This document shows positions 25,582 through 32,937 of a stretch of 64,000 bases of DNA, piece by piece. The number at the start of each line of letters is the position of its first letter. The first letter of the stretch is position 1. Both the position numbers and the translations under genes were made by a program. The notes under the pieces were generated by a model. The model did not search any database and was not told the DNA's origin. It saw only the letters and a program-made list of their open reading frames with translations. The stretch is from Streptomyces malaysiensis subsp. samsunensis (lineage in GTDB: Bacteria > Actinomycetota > Actinomycetes > Streptomycetales > Streptomycetaceae): contig NZ_JANIIC010000031.1 of the NCBI RefSeq assembly GCF_024519315.1, forward strand, positions 1 through 64,000. Reading direction: 5' to 3'.

Positions 25582-26553
25582 ATGACGGTCCTCATACTGA
25601 CCTGTGCCGAGGATGTGACCACGGACATGGTGGTGTCGGTCCTGCACGATCGGGGTGTCCCGGTCGTGCGCCTGGACCCTGCCGACCTCCCCGGCCAGGT
25701 CAGCCTGTCAGCGGAGTACGCCCAGGGCGACTTCCACGGTCACCTGTCGACCGGTGACCGGGTGGTGAGCATGACCGGACTGCGCTCGATATGGGTACGC
25801 AGACCCGGTCGCCCGGCCGCGCACACCACCCATCTGTCCGAATGGCTCACGGCCGAGTCCGAACACGCCCTGTACGGAACACTGCACTCGACGGGCACGC
25901 GCTGGATGAACCACCCGGTCGCGGCCGAGCAGGCCCGCCGCAAGCCCTGGCAGTTGCGTGTCGCCCACCACAGTGGCTTCGCGGTGCCTCCCACACTGAT
26001 CACCACCTTCCCGCAGATCGCACGCGACTTCGCCGCCCGGTACCGGGATCTCGTCGTGAAGTCGGTTTCGGGGGCACACCCCGATGACCCGCCGATGGCG
26101 CTTCCCACCACCCGTGTCGATCCGGATGCCGACTTCGCAGGAGTGGCAGCCGGCCCGACCCTTCTTCAACAGCGCATACCCAAGCGTGCGGACATCCGGC
26201 TGACCTGTGTCGGAGACGAGTTGTCCGCCGCCCGGAAGTTGTCCGACCCCAAGGAGGTCGACGGGCGCTTCACCGACAACGGCGCCCTCTGGTCTCCGGC
26301 TCGCATACCCGACCGAATCGTGGGGGCCGTCCATGCCTACATGTCTCTCACCCAGCTCGCCTACGGCGCTTTCGATTTCGCCGAGGACGATGACGGCACC
26401 TGGTGGTTCCTGGAGTGCAACCAGGGCGGGCAGTTCGGCTTCATCGAGCTGGAGACCGGCCAGCCTCTCGCCGAGACCGTCGCGGCCTGGCTGGCTAATC
26501 GACCAGCCCCTCGGCAAGGGCAGCCCGGAAGTCCCCCCAGGCGGCGGGGGTGA
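25582..26553 (+). CDS. Graspetide ATP-grasp ligase 1
   Basis: This 323-residue ATP-grasp enzyme of the SAV_5884-like RiPP maturase type activates core Asp/Glu side chains as acyl phosphates and joins them to Thr/Ser/Lys of precursor 1. The N-terminal part has TVLILTCAEDVTTDMVVSVL, and the central part has RWMNHPVAAEQARRKPWQL. The metal and ATP site is in GTWWFLECNQGGQFGFIE near the C-terminus. ATG 25582 is 8 nt after the precursor stop. The last 16 or so residues (after AAWLAN) are Pro/Arg/Gly-rich and are encoded antisense to the DUF397 gene, with a 59-nt overlap, so the C-terminus may have been altered by recombination. No methyltransferase follows this ligase. Confidence 0.87.
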   Translation: MTVLILTCAEDVTTDMVVSVLHDRGVPVVRLDPADLPGQVSLSAEYAQGDFHGHLSTGDRVVSMTGLRSIWVRRPGRPAAHTTHLSEWLTAESEHALYGTLHSTGTRWMNHPVAAEQARRKPWQLRVAHHSGFAVPPTLITTFPQIARDFAARYRDLVVKSVSGAHPDDPPMALPTTRVDPDADFAGVAAGPTLLQQRIPKRADIRLTCVGDELSAARKLSDPKEVDGRFTDNGALWSPARIPDRIVGAVHAYMSLTQLAYGAFDFAEDDDGTWWFLECNQGGQFGFIELETGQPLAETVAAWLANRPAPRQGQPGSPPRRRG

Positions 26554-26683
26554 ACCGGAGTATTCGACCCCCGGGGTCCTTGGAATCACGTACCGCCACG
26601 GCCCCGGGCACGTTCGTAGCCACCTCGACGCACTCTTCCTCGCCACCGCTGTAGCTCGACTTACGGAAGACGAAGGTTGTCAC
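26495..26683 (-). CDS. DUF397 small acidic protein
   Basis: This 62-residue protein has the DUF397 signature FRKSSYSGGEEECVEVATN, then VAVRDSKDPGGRILRFTPAAW. The family, present in tens of copies in Streptomyces, is almost always paired with an XRE/DUF5753 regulator such as the one 3 nt upstream, and may modulate it in an antitoxin-like way. GTG start at 26683. The 3' end overlaps the convergent ligase gene by 59 nt. Confidence 0.9.
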   Translation of the reverse strand: MTTFVFRKSSYSGGEEECVEVATNVPGAVAVRDSKDPGGRILRFTPAAWGDFRAALAEGLVD

Positions 26684-26686
26684 AGC

Positions 26687-27568
26687 TCACAGTCCTTTGA
26701 TGAGTGCCCCGATGAAGGCTCGGGACTCAGCCTCGGGCAGCGCGCCCCGCGCAGTCTCCTCGAACAGTCTTACGTGCTGCGCCGCGCCTTCGCCACCCTC
26801 GACCCATGTCGTGGAGAACGCCAATTCCAGGAACACCACGTCCATGGCACCCGGCTCGGCGAAGGAGAGAACGTTGAAGGAGCCCGCGAGCGCTCGACTC
26901 ATCCCGGCGCCGAAGGGAAGCACCTGAATCGTGATGTTAGGGCGCTCGCTCCAGTCGAGGAGGCTCGTCAACTGCTTCCGTAACATCGCGGCCTCGGCCT
27001 CGGGGGCACGCAGCGCCGCCTCCGAGACCACGGCCCAGAGGCGGAGCGGTTCGTCCCCGGAAAGTCTCTGCTGACGAGCAGCCCTGGAGGTGACGAACGC
27101 CTCGACCTGATCCGGGTGATCGCCTGGAACCCACTCACGCCGCAACGACCGCATGTAGTCCGGGGTCTGGAGCAGACCAGGGATCAACGACACCTGCCAC
27201 GTTTTGACGGTCGTGGCCGCGTTCTCAAGGGGTACGTACTCCCTCATCGTCCTTGTGAGCGTGACGTCGTTCCACCAGCCCTTCGCCTTGCGGCGTTCGC
27301 GGTCGATGCGTGCAAGCTCCAATAGCGGACCCACGATCTCAGCGTCGCTCGCACCGTACAGCTCACACAGCGCCCGGATATCCGGGTCCCGAATGGGAAC
27401 CCACCCGCCCTCCATCTTGGCGACCTTGCCGGTCGAAGCGCTCAGCGCCTTCGCCGCGTGCGTCTGCGTCAAGCCCGCTCGGGTCCGGAGGCTCATCAGC
27501 TCGGCGCCCAGTCTCCTCCCCAAGACGCTTGATGTGCTGTTCCCTTGGGTGGACTGACCCTCTGTCAC
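26687..27568 (-). CDS. XRE-family regulator with DUF5753 (WhiJ-like)
   Basis: The 293-residue protein has an N-terminal helix-turn-helix (about 17-75, GLTQTHAAKALSASTGKVAKMEGG) and a C-terminal DUF5753 (about 100-290), with YVPLENAATTVKTWQVSLIPGLLQTPDYMR and ITIQVLPFGAGM. These are typical of the WhiJ-like regulators that partner DUF397 proteins. The GTG at 27568 follows ggaggagagg; the longer frame to 27676 has no such site. It is divergent from the ATPase gene at 27763 and placed between the two graspetide halves, so it is the best candidate for their regulator. Direct evidence of binding is lacking. Confidence 0.9.
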   Translation of the reverse strand: MTEGQSTQGNSTSSVLGRRLGAELMSLRTRAGLTQTHAAKALSASTGKVAKMEGGWVPIRDPDIRALCELYGASDAEIVGPLLELARIDRERRKAKGWWNDVTLTRTMREYVPLENAATTVKTWQVSLIPGLLQTPDYMRSLRREWVPGDHPDQVEAFVTSRAARQQRLSGDEPLRLWAVVSEAALRAPEAEAAMLRKQLTSLLDWSERPNITIQVLPFGAGMSRALAGSFNVLSFAEPGAMDVVFLELAFSTTWVEGGEGAAQHVRLFEETARGALPEAESRAFIGALIKGL

Positions 27569-27762
27569 CGCGCACCTCTCCTCCGTGATGTGACGCCAGT
27601 CTGGAGCGTAACGAGCCACCCCCGCAAGCGAGATCGGTTGAATTTTCCTCAGTTGAGTTGAACCGATCACGCACACAGGGCTACGGTCCGTGATGAACCG
27701 CTCGCACAGGGACGTCAGTTGGCGGACTCACTCCGCCCTGCCCTGCCCACTGGAGGTACGTG

Positions 27763-28224
27763 ATGGCATTCGCGCCCCGAGACCCCCGGACCCCGGACCC
27801 CGTCATCGACGAGGGCCGCATCGACTACGTCCCGACAGCGATAAGCGTGACCAGGGCCCGCCGGCACGCCGCGCGGCTGATCGCCGACTGGGGCCATCCC
27901 GCGCTCGCCGACGATGTAGCGCTCATCGTGTCCGAGCTGGCCACCAACGCCATGCGGCACGGCAGCATCCCCGGGCGGCTCTTCCGCGTCCAGCTGACGC
28001 TCACCAAAACCCGTCTGCGCATCGCCGTATCCGACCCCCGGGGCGAGCGACTCCCCCGGCCCCGCCACCCATCGCCCCGCGACAGGCACGGCCGCGGCCT
28101 GCTCATCGTCCGCGCCCTCGCGGACCGCTGGGGCGTACGCGAGCGCACCACCGGCAAGGAGATCTGGGCCGAACTGGACCTGACCGCCGCACTCCCTGCC
28201 GACCGATGCACAAACGAGCCGTAA
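27763..28224 (+). CDS. RsbW-like ATP-binding protein (HATPase_c_2)
   Basis: This 153-residue soluble GHKL ATPase resembles anti-sigma-factor kinases. It has the N-box LIVSELATNAMRHGS, a G1-like SDPRGERLPRP and the G2 box RHGRGLLIVRAL. It lacks a sensor or His domain. ATG 27763 is 7 nt after ggaggt; GTG 27760 also fits. The XRE, DUF397 and ATPase combination recurs in Streptomyces whiJ/abaA-type loci. It leads the second graspetide half (precursor 2, ligase 2, methyltransferase) in the same direction, 65 nt ahead of the precursor. Confidence 0.85.
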   Translation: MAFAPRDPRTPDPVIDEGRIDYVPTAISVTRARRHAARLIADWGHPALADDVALIVSELATNAMRHGSIPGRLFRVQLTLTKTRLRIAVSDPRGERLPRPRHPSPRDRHGRGLLIVRALADRWGVRERTTGKEIWAELDLTAALPADRCTNEP

Positions 28225-28289
28225 CCAAGGGGTGCGGAACCACACTGGTTCTGCCCCTTCGACCATCGCGAGGAAAAGGACAGCAAGCA

Positions 28290-28586
28290 GTGACCACGTT
28301 CGCGCATCCACGTGAGGCATTTCCGCTCCTAGCCCATGGCGAGCGGATTCCGCAGAGCGACGAGGAGCCCTCGGGTTCCACCACGCGCCCATGGATTCTT
28401 CGTTTCGCCCGTGTGCCCGACTCCGCACAGGCGATCGAGAAACCAGCGGCCGTCTACGATGAGGAATCACAAATGTCGATCGGCCTCTACGACGGCCCAC
28501 TGCCGTACATGGCGACTCACACCCCCACCGTCCCCGACGGCAACATGACCAATCCTCCGCCGCTCGACGAAGGCCCGAAGGATTGA
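28290..28586 (+). CDS. Graspetide precursor peptide 2
   Basis: This 98-residue peptide has the graspetide leader motifs RPWILRFAR (33-41) and YDEESQ (56-61), aligning with the motifs of precursor 1. The C-terminal core (about 73-98) reads YMATHTPTVPDGNMTNPP and then PLDEGPKD. It provides Thr residues as donors and Asp/Glu as acceptors. The leader is about 30 residues longer than that of precursor 1. GTG 28290 has aggaaaagga nine nt upstream. Ligase 2 starts 4 nt after the stop. The Asp-Gly in VPDGN is a plausible site for the linked methyltransferase, because aspartimide forms readily at Asp-Gly. Confidence 0.78.
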   Translation: MTTFAHPREAFPLLAHGERIPQSDEEPSGSTTRPWILRFARVPDSAQAIEKPAAVYDEESQMSIGLYDGPLPYMATHTPTVPDGNMTNPPPLDEGPKD

Positions 28587-28590
28587 GGTC

Positions 28591-29556
28591 ATGGCCACCA
28601 TCCTCGTGATCGCCGCCCGCGACGACTGGCCGACGGACCGGGTCGTGAGCGTACTCGCCCATCGAGGGGCGCGGGTGTTCCGTATGGACACCGCGGACTT
28701 TCCGCAGCAGACCGTCCTCGCAGGGCGCATCGACACCCATCGAGGATGGTCCGGCGGACTCGCCAACGCTCATCGGGCTGTCGAGCTCTCGGACATCGAG
28801 GCCGTCTACTTCCGCGCACCTCATCAGTTCCGTCTCGCGGACGGAATGTCCGGGGCTGAACGGCGGTTCGCCGCGGCGCAGGCACGCGCGGGGTTCGGCG
28901 GAGTGATTTCGGCGCTCGACGCCCGGTGGGTCAATCACCCAGCGGCAATGACTCGCGCCGAGTACAAGCCGATCCAACTCGCGACGGCCCGTGAGTGCGG
29001 CCTCGCCATCCCACCGACGCTCGTGACGAACGACCCCAGTGCCGTCAGAGCATTCGCCGAGGACGTCCCGGGCCCCATCATCTGCAAACCCGTAGCCTCA
29101 CCGGTATTCATCGAGGGCAATGAACTCAAGACCGTCTACACCCGTCGCCTTTCCCCGCACGACCTGGTCGATCTACGCGGCATCGACACCACCGCCCATC
29201 TCTTCCAAGCCTGGGTCGAGAAGGCGTACGAGGTCCGGCTCACCATCGCAGGCGACCGTCTGCTCGCGGCGGAAGTCCATGCCGGGAGCGCCCGAGGGCA
29301 TGAGGACTGGCGCAGCGACTACGGTTCCCTCACCTATCGCCGGACCGACGCGCCCACGGACATCGCCGATGGGGTGCGCTGCCTGATGGACCGCCTGGGC
29401 CTTCGCTTCGCCGCCGTCGATTTCGTCGTCTCACCATCGAGCGCATGGACGTTCCTGGAGGCGAATCCATGTGGGCAATGGGACTGGATTCAAGGCGCCA
29501 CGGGTCTGCCCATCGCCGAAGCCATCGCCGATGAACTGCAAGGAGTAGCCACGTGA
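28591..29556 (+). CDS. Graspetide ATP-grasp ligase 2
   Basis: This 321-residue ATP-grasp RiPP maturase belongs to the same family as ligase 1. Shared features are the N-terminal TILVIAARDDWPTDRVVSVL, the central RWVNHPAAMTRAEYKPIQL and the C-terminal WTFLEANPCGQWDWIQ with the metal-binding Glu and Asn. It should install ester or amide crosslinks in precursor 2. It ends normally (AEAIADELQGVAT), unlike ligase 1. The stop overlaps the methyltransferase GTG (GTGA), so both proteins are probably made in fixed ratio. It is clearly divergent from ligase 1, which argues against a recent duplication. Confidence 0.9.
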   Translation: MATILVIAARDDWPTDRVVSVLAHRGARVFRMDTADFPQQTVLAGRIDTHRGWSGGLANAHRAVELSDIEAVYFRAPHQFRLADGMSGAERRFAAAQARAGFGGVISALDARWVNHPAAMTRAEYKPIQLATARECGLAIPPTLVTNDPSAVRAFAEDVPGPIICKPVASPVFIEGNELKTVYTRRLSPHDLVDLRGIDTTAHLFQAWVEKAYEVRLTIAGDRLLAAEVHAGSARGHEDWRSDYGSLTYRRTDAPTDIADGVRCLMDRLGLRFAAVDFVVSPSSAWTFLEANPCGQWDWIQGATGLPIAEAIADELQGVAT

Positions 29557-30737
29557 GGGTCCCTCGCTCCGACGGAGCGCCACCGCGACTGCACTCGCTG
29601 GTGGAGGAATTGCAGCGGGTGGGAGCGATCCGTTCGGCCGCCTGGGCCGACGCGTTCGCCAGTGTGCCGCGGCATATCTTCGTGCCCGAGTGGTACGGAC
29701 AGGAGGTCGACAACAGGGGCATCACCGTATGGCGTCGACATGACCCGGCCGACCGTGACGCCTGGCAAGCCGCCGTCTACAGCGACCAGACCCTCGTCAC
29801 GGCGCTCGACCCCGACACGGCCGAACGCGTCGACGAGCAAGCGTGGACCGGAATTCCGACATCCTCCAGCACATTGCCCAGCCTCATGGCGCGGATGCTG
29901 GAGGACCTGGCCGTGGAGGAAGGCCACCGAGTGCTGGAAGTCGGTACCGGCACGGGGTACAACGCCGCTCTGCTGTGCGCCAGGCTGGGCGATCGCCTTG
30001 TGCACTCCATCGACGTCTCCCCCGCGCTCGTCGAAGCCGCCCGTGGCCGGCTCGCCTCCGCGGGCTACCTGCCGCACCTCGCCGCTGGAGACGGGCAACA
30101 GGGCTTCCCGGGGCACGCACCGTTCGACCGCACCATCGCGACCTGCTCGGTTCCCCGCATCCCCGCTGCCTGGATCGAGCAGACCCGCCCCGGCGGCACA
30201 ATCCTCGCCGACGTGTCCATGGGCATCGAGGGTGGCCTGGTCCACCTGACAGTGGATGAAGAGCAACGCGTCCTGGGCCGCTTCACCACCACGGCCGGAC
30301 GTTTCATGGCCGCCCGCGGTGACGCTCATACCTACCCGCGCCTCGAGCGGGCACCCTACGCACCCCGAGCGGGATCCCGTACCGCCGCCCTCACCGCCAC
30401 CGACATCCGCGCGCACTACCCGTTCCGGCTGCTGCTCGCCTTCCACCTTCCCGGTGGCGAGTTGGTCTATCACGTGGACGACGAGACCGGCGCCATGTCG
30501 CTCCAACTCCAGCAGCACGACGGCACATGGGCACGTGCCCCGATCGCCGATGAAGACACCACCACCGTCACGTACGGCGGGAGCGCGGACCTGTGGCGGC
30601 AGGCGGAAACCGCCTGGCAGTGGTGGAACGAGCACGGCCGCCCCGCTCAGGACCGTTTCGGCTACGCCCGCGAAGCCGACGGACACCACTACGCGTGGCA
30701 CATTCCGGACGGACGTCGCTGGCCTCTCATCGCCTAA
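29553..30737 (+). CDS. PIMT-like O-methyltransferase for graspetide maturation
   Basis: This 394-residue SAM-dependent enzyme is homologous to protein-L-isoaspartate O-methyltransferase. It has the SAM loop VLEVGTGTGYNAALL (about 129-143), SVPRHIFVPE near the N-terminus and a family-specific C-terminal extension ending HYAWHIPDGRRWPLI. In fuscimiditide-type pathways such enzymes methylate an Asp of the crosslinked peptide, which then cyclises to aspartimide. Position directly after ligase 2, with a GTGA overlap, gives the role by context. It is the only such gene for two precursor/ligase pairs. Start GTG 29553. Confidence 0.88.
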   Translation: MRVPRSDGAPPRLHSLVEELQRVGAIRSAAWADAFASVPRHIFVPEWYGQEVDNRGITVWRRHDPADRDAWQAAVYSDQTLVTALDPDTAERVDEQAWTGIPTSSSTLPSLMARMLEDLAVEEGHRVLEVGTGTGYNAALLCARLGDRLVHSIDVSPALVEAARGRLASAGYLPHLAAGDGQQGFPGHAPFDRTIATCSVPRIPAAWIEQTRPGGTILADVSMGIEGGLVHLTVDEEQRVLGRFTTTAGRFMAARGDAHTYPRLERAPYAPRAGSRTAALTATDIRAHYPFRLLLAFHLPGGELVYHVDDETGAMSLQLQQHDGTWARAPIADEDTTTVTYGGSADLWRQAETAWQWWNEHGRPAQDRFGYAREADGHHYAWHIPDGRRWPLIA

Positions 30738-30741
30738 AACT

Positions 30742-30774
30742 TGCGGGCCCCGCAGATTTGCGGGGCACGCAAAT
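30742..30774. promoter_or_regulatory. Tandem palindromes upstream of the TetR gene
   Basis: tgcggg-c-cccgca (30742-30754) is followed directly by atttgcg-gggca-cgcaaat (30756-30774). Both are perfect. They sit 18-50 nt before the TetR start, with a tacgct -10-like word between, as expected for an autorepressor operator. Confidence 0.7.
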
Positions 30775-30791
30775 TTTGTTACGCTCGGCCC

Positions 30792-31400
30792 ATGGGGCTA
30801 CGAGAGCGCAAGAAGGCCCAGACGCATGCGGCACTCAGTTGGGCCGCCGTGCGGCTGGCCGTGGAGCGTGGGTACGACAAGGTGAAGGTGGAGGACATCG
30901 CGGAGGCCGCCGGTGTCTCGCCGCGTACGTTCAACAACTACTTTTCGAGCAAGGCCGAGGCGATCGCCTTCCGCCATCTCGACCGCTGTCTGCGCATCGC
31001 GGAGGCGCTGCGCGAGCGGCCGGAGGGGCCGTTGTGGGACGCGGTCACCCACTCCGTGCTGCGGCAGTTCGAGCCGGACGAGGAGGCGGTCGCGCATCCG
31101 CCCGCCACCGACGCGGCGCAGTGGACGGCGGGTGTGCGGGTGATGGTGGAGGAGCCCGCCCTGCGGGGCGAGATGCTGCGGGCGGGGGCCGTCACCGAGG
31201 CCGAGATCGCCGTGGCCGTCGCCGAACGCATCGGCGGCGACGCCGAGCGGGACCTCTACCCGCACCTCGTCGCCTCCGCGGTCATGGGCGCGGTCAACAC
31301 CGTCATCGCACACCATCTCCGCACCGGTCCATCCGTGCCGGTGAACGACCTGCTCACGGACGCCCTCGCCAGGATCGGGGCGGGGCTTTCCACCCCGTAA
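30792..31400 (+). CDS. TetR/AcrR-family regulator
   Basis: This 202-residue repressor-type protein has an N-terminal helix-turn-helix (about 8-55), with VKVEDIAEAAGVSPRTFNNYF, and an all-helical C-terminal ligand domain. ATG 30792 opens MGLRERKKAQTHAALSWAA, the usual family beginning. The in-frame GTG/ATG further up would run through the operator. It is 33 nt upstream of the flavin monooxygenase and almost certainly controls it and itself through the two palindromes. The inducer is unknown, perhaps an aromatic compound or antibiotic. Confidence 0.9.
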   Translation: MGLRERKKAQTHAALSWAAVRLAVERGYDKVKVEDIAEAAGVSPRTFNNYFSSKAEAIAFRHLDRCLRIAEALRERPEGPLWDAVTHSVLRQFEPDEEAVAHPPATDAAQWTAGVRVMVEEPALRGEMLRAGAVTEAEIAVAVAERIGGDAERDLYPHLVASAVMGAVNTVIAHHLRTGPSVPVNDLLTDALARIGAGLSTP

Positions 31401-31433
31401 ATCCTCCATTTCCCCTGCCTGGAAAGGGAATTC

Positions 31434-32897
31434 ATGATTGACGTCGTCATCGCGGGCGCGGGGCCCAACGGGCTGATGCTCGCCTGCGAACTCGCCCTGG
31501 CCGGTGTGCGCCCGGTCGTCCTGGAACGCCTCACCGAACCGCACGACGCTCAGCGCGCCAACGGCCTCGTGGGCCAGGTCATCCGCATGCTCGACCGGCG
31601 CGGGCTGTACGAGCGGCTGCTCGCGCCCGGTACCGTGCCCACGCCGCCCGAGCCGGCGGACCGTTTCACCTTCGGCGCGTTCCCGCTCCACCTGGGCGAC
31701 CTGCCGGACAACCCGCTCTACACGCTCCTGGTGCCGCAGCGCCGGATCGAGCGCATGCTCGCCGAGCGCGCCGCCGAGCTGGGCGTCGACATCCGCCGTG
31801 GCCACGAGGTGATCGGCCTGACGCAGGGCGAGAAGTCGGTGACGGTCGAGTTGCGCGAACAGGCCCCGATCGAGGCGGAGTTCGTGGTCGGCGCAGACGG
31901 CGGACGCAGCGCGGTCCGGAAACTCGCCGGGATCGCGTTCCCCGGTGTGACGACGGACGACTCGGTGTCGCGCACCGGACATGTGAGCGTGCCCCCGGAC
32001 GCGGTCCGTGCCGATGGCGGCCTGACCGTGCCCGGTTTCGGCGTCGTACCGCCGTTCCAGCATCTGCGGACCGAGCGGGGGCTGATCGCCTGGGCGCCGT
32101 CCCAGGACGGTGACCCGAAGCTGATCACCGTGGAATGGGGACAGCCTGCCGAGGGCGAGGCATCGCTGGACGAACTGCGGGCCAGCGCCCGCCGGGTGCT
32201 CGGCGCGGACATCACCCTCGGCCCGCCGACCGGGCCGGGACCGCATCTGATGAGGCGGCTGTTCGGCGGCAACACCCGGATCGCCGAGCGGTATCGCGCG
32301 GGCCGTGTCCTACTGCTCGGCGACGCCGCGCATGTGCACTCGGCGATCGGCGGCCCGGGGCTCAACCTGGGCCTCCAGGACGCGGTGAACCTCGGCTGGA
32401 AGCTGGCCGCCGAGGTGCGCGGCCACGCGGCGGAGGGGCTGCTCGACACGTACGGCTCGGAGCGGCACCCCGCGGCGCGGCGGGTCGCCATGCACACCCA
32501 GGCGCAGTCGCTGCTGACCCGGCCGGGCGGCGATGTGACGGCGCTGCGCGAACTGCTCGGCGAACTGCTCGACCAGCCCACGACACGGCAGCACATCGCG
32601 CGGATGCTCTCCGGCGCGGACATCGCCTACGACATGGGCCCGGCCACCGGCCCGCTCGTCGGCCACTGGGCGCCGGACCTGCCGGGTCTGCGCGATCTGA
32701 CCCGCACCGCCCGCACGCTGCTGCTCGACCCCACCGGCACTCTCGACCCGGGCCCCTGGTCGGCCCACGTCGACACCGTGACCGTCCCCGGCCTCGACAC
32801 CGCGCTGCTGCTCCGGCCCGACGCCTACGTCGCCTGGCAGGGCGCCACGAACGACGGGCTGCACGAGGCGCTGGCCACCTGGTTCAGGCCCGCCTGA
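31434..32897 (+). CDS. FAD-dependent aromatic monooxygenase
   Basis: This 487-residue class A flavoprotein hydroxylase has all three family fingerprints: GAGPNG in the N-terminal Rossmann fold (8-13), the FAD/NADPH motif VVGADGGRSAVRK and RVLLLGDAAHVHSAIGGPG. A C-terminal thioredoxin-like domain follows. Relatives hydroxylate polyketides, phenols or rifampicin with NADPH and oxygen. The substrate is not deducible. It is preceded by a TetR repressor in the same unit, a combination common for inducible detoxification. ATG 31434 follows ggaaaggga. Confidence 0.88.
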   Translation: MIDVVIAGAGPNGLMLACELALAGVRPVVLERLTEPHDAQRANGLVGQVIRMLDRRGLYERLLAPGTVPTPPEPADRFTFGAFPLHLGDLPDNPLYTLLVPQRRIERMLAERAAELGVDIRRGHEVIGLTQGEKSVTVELREQAPIEAEFVVGADGGRSAVRKLAGIAFPGVTTDDSVSRTGHVSVPPDAVRADGGLTVPGFGVVPPFQHLRTERGLIAWAPSQDGDPKLITVEWGQPAEGEASLDELRASARRVLGADITLGPPTGPGPHLMRRLFGGNTRIAERYRAGRVLLLGDAAHVHSAIGGPGLNLGLQDAVNLGWKLAAEVRGHAAEGLLDTYGSERHPAARRVAMHTQAQSLLTRPGGDVTALRELLGELLDQPTTRQHIARMLSGADIAYDMGPATGPLVGHWAPDLPGLRDLTRTARTLLLDPTGTLDPGPWSAHVDTVTVPGLDTALLLRPDAYVAWQGATNDGLHEALATWFRPA

Positions 32898-32937
32898 GGT
32901 TCGGACGGCTCCGGGCGGTCGGAACCTCCGTGCGCCC

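Noticed and set aside
27690..28289. Extension of precursor 2 upstream to 27690
   Set aside because: It runs antiparallel in frame space over the RsbW-like gene; aggaaaagga before GTG 28290 gives a natural start.
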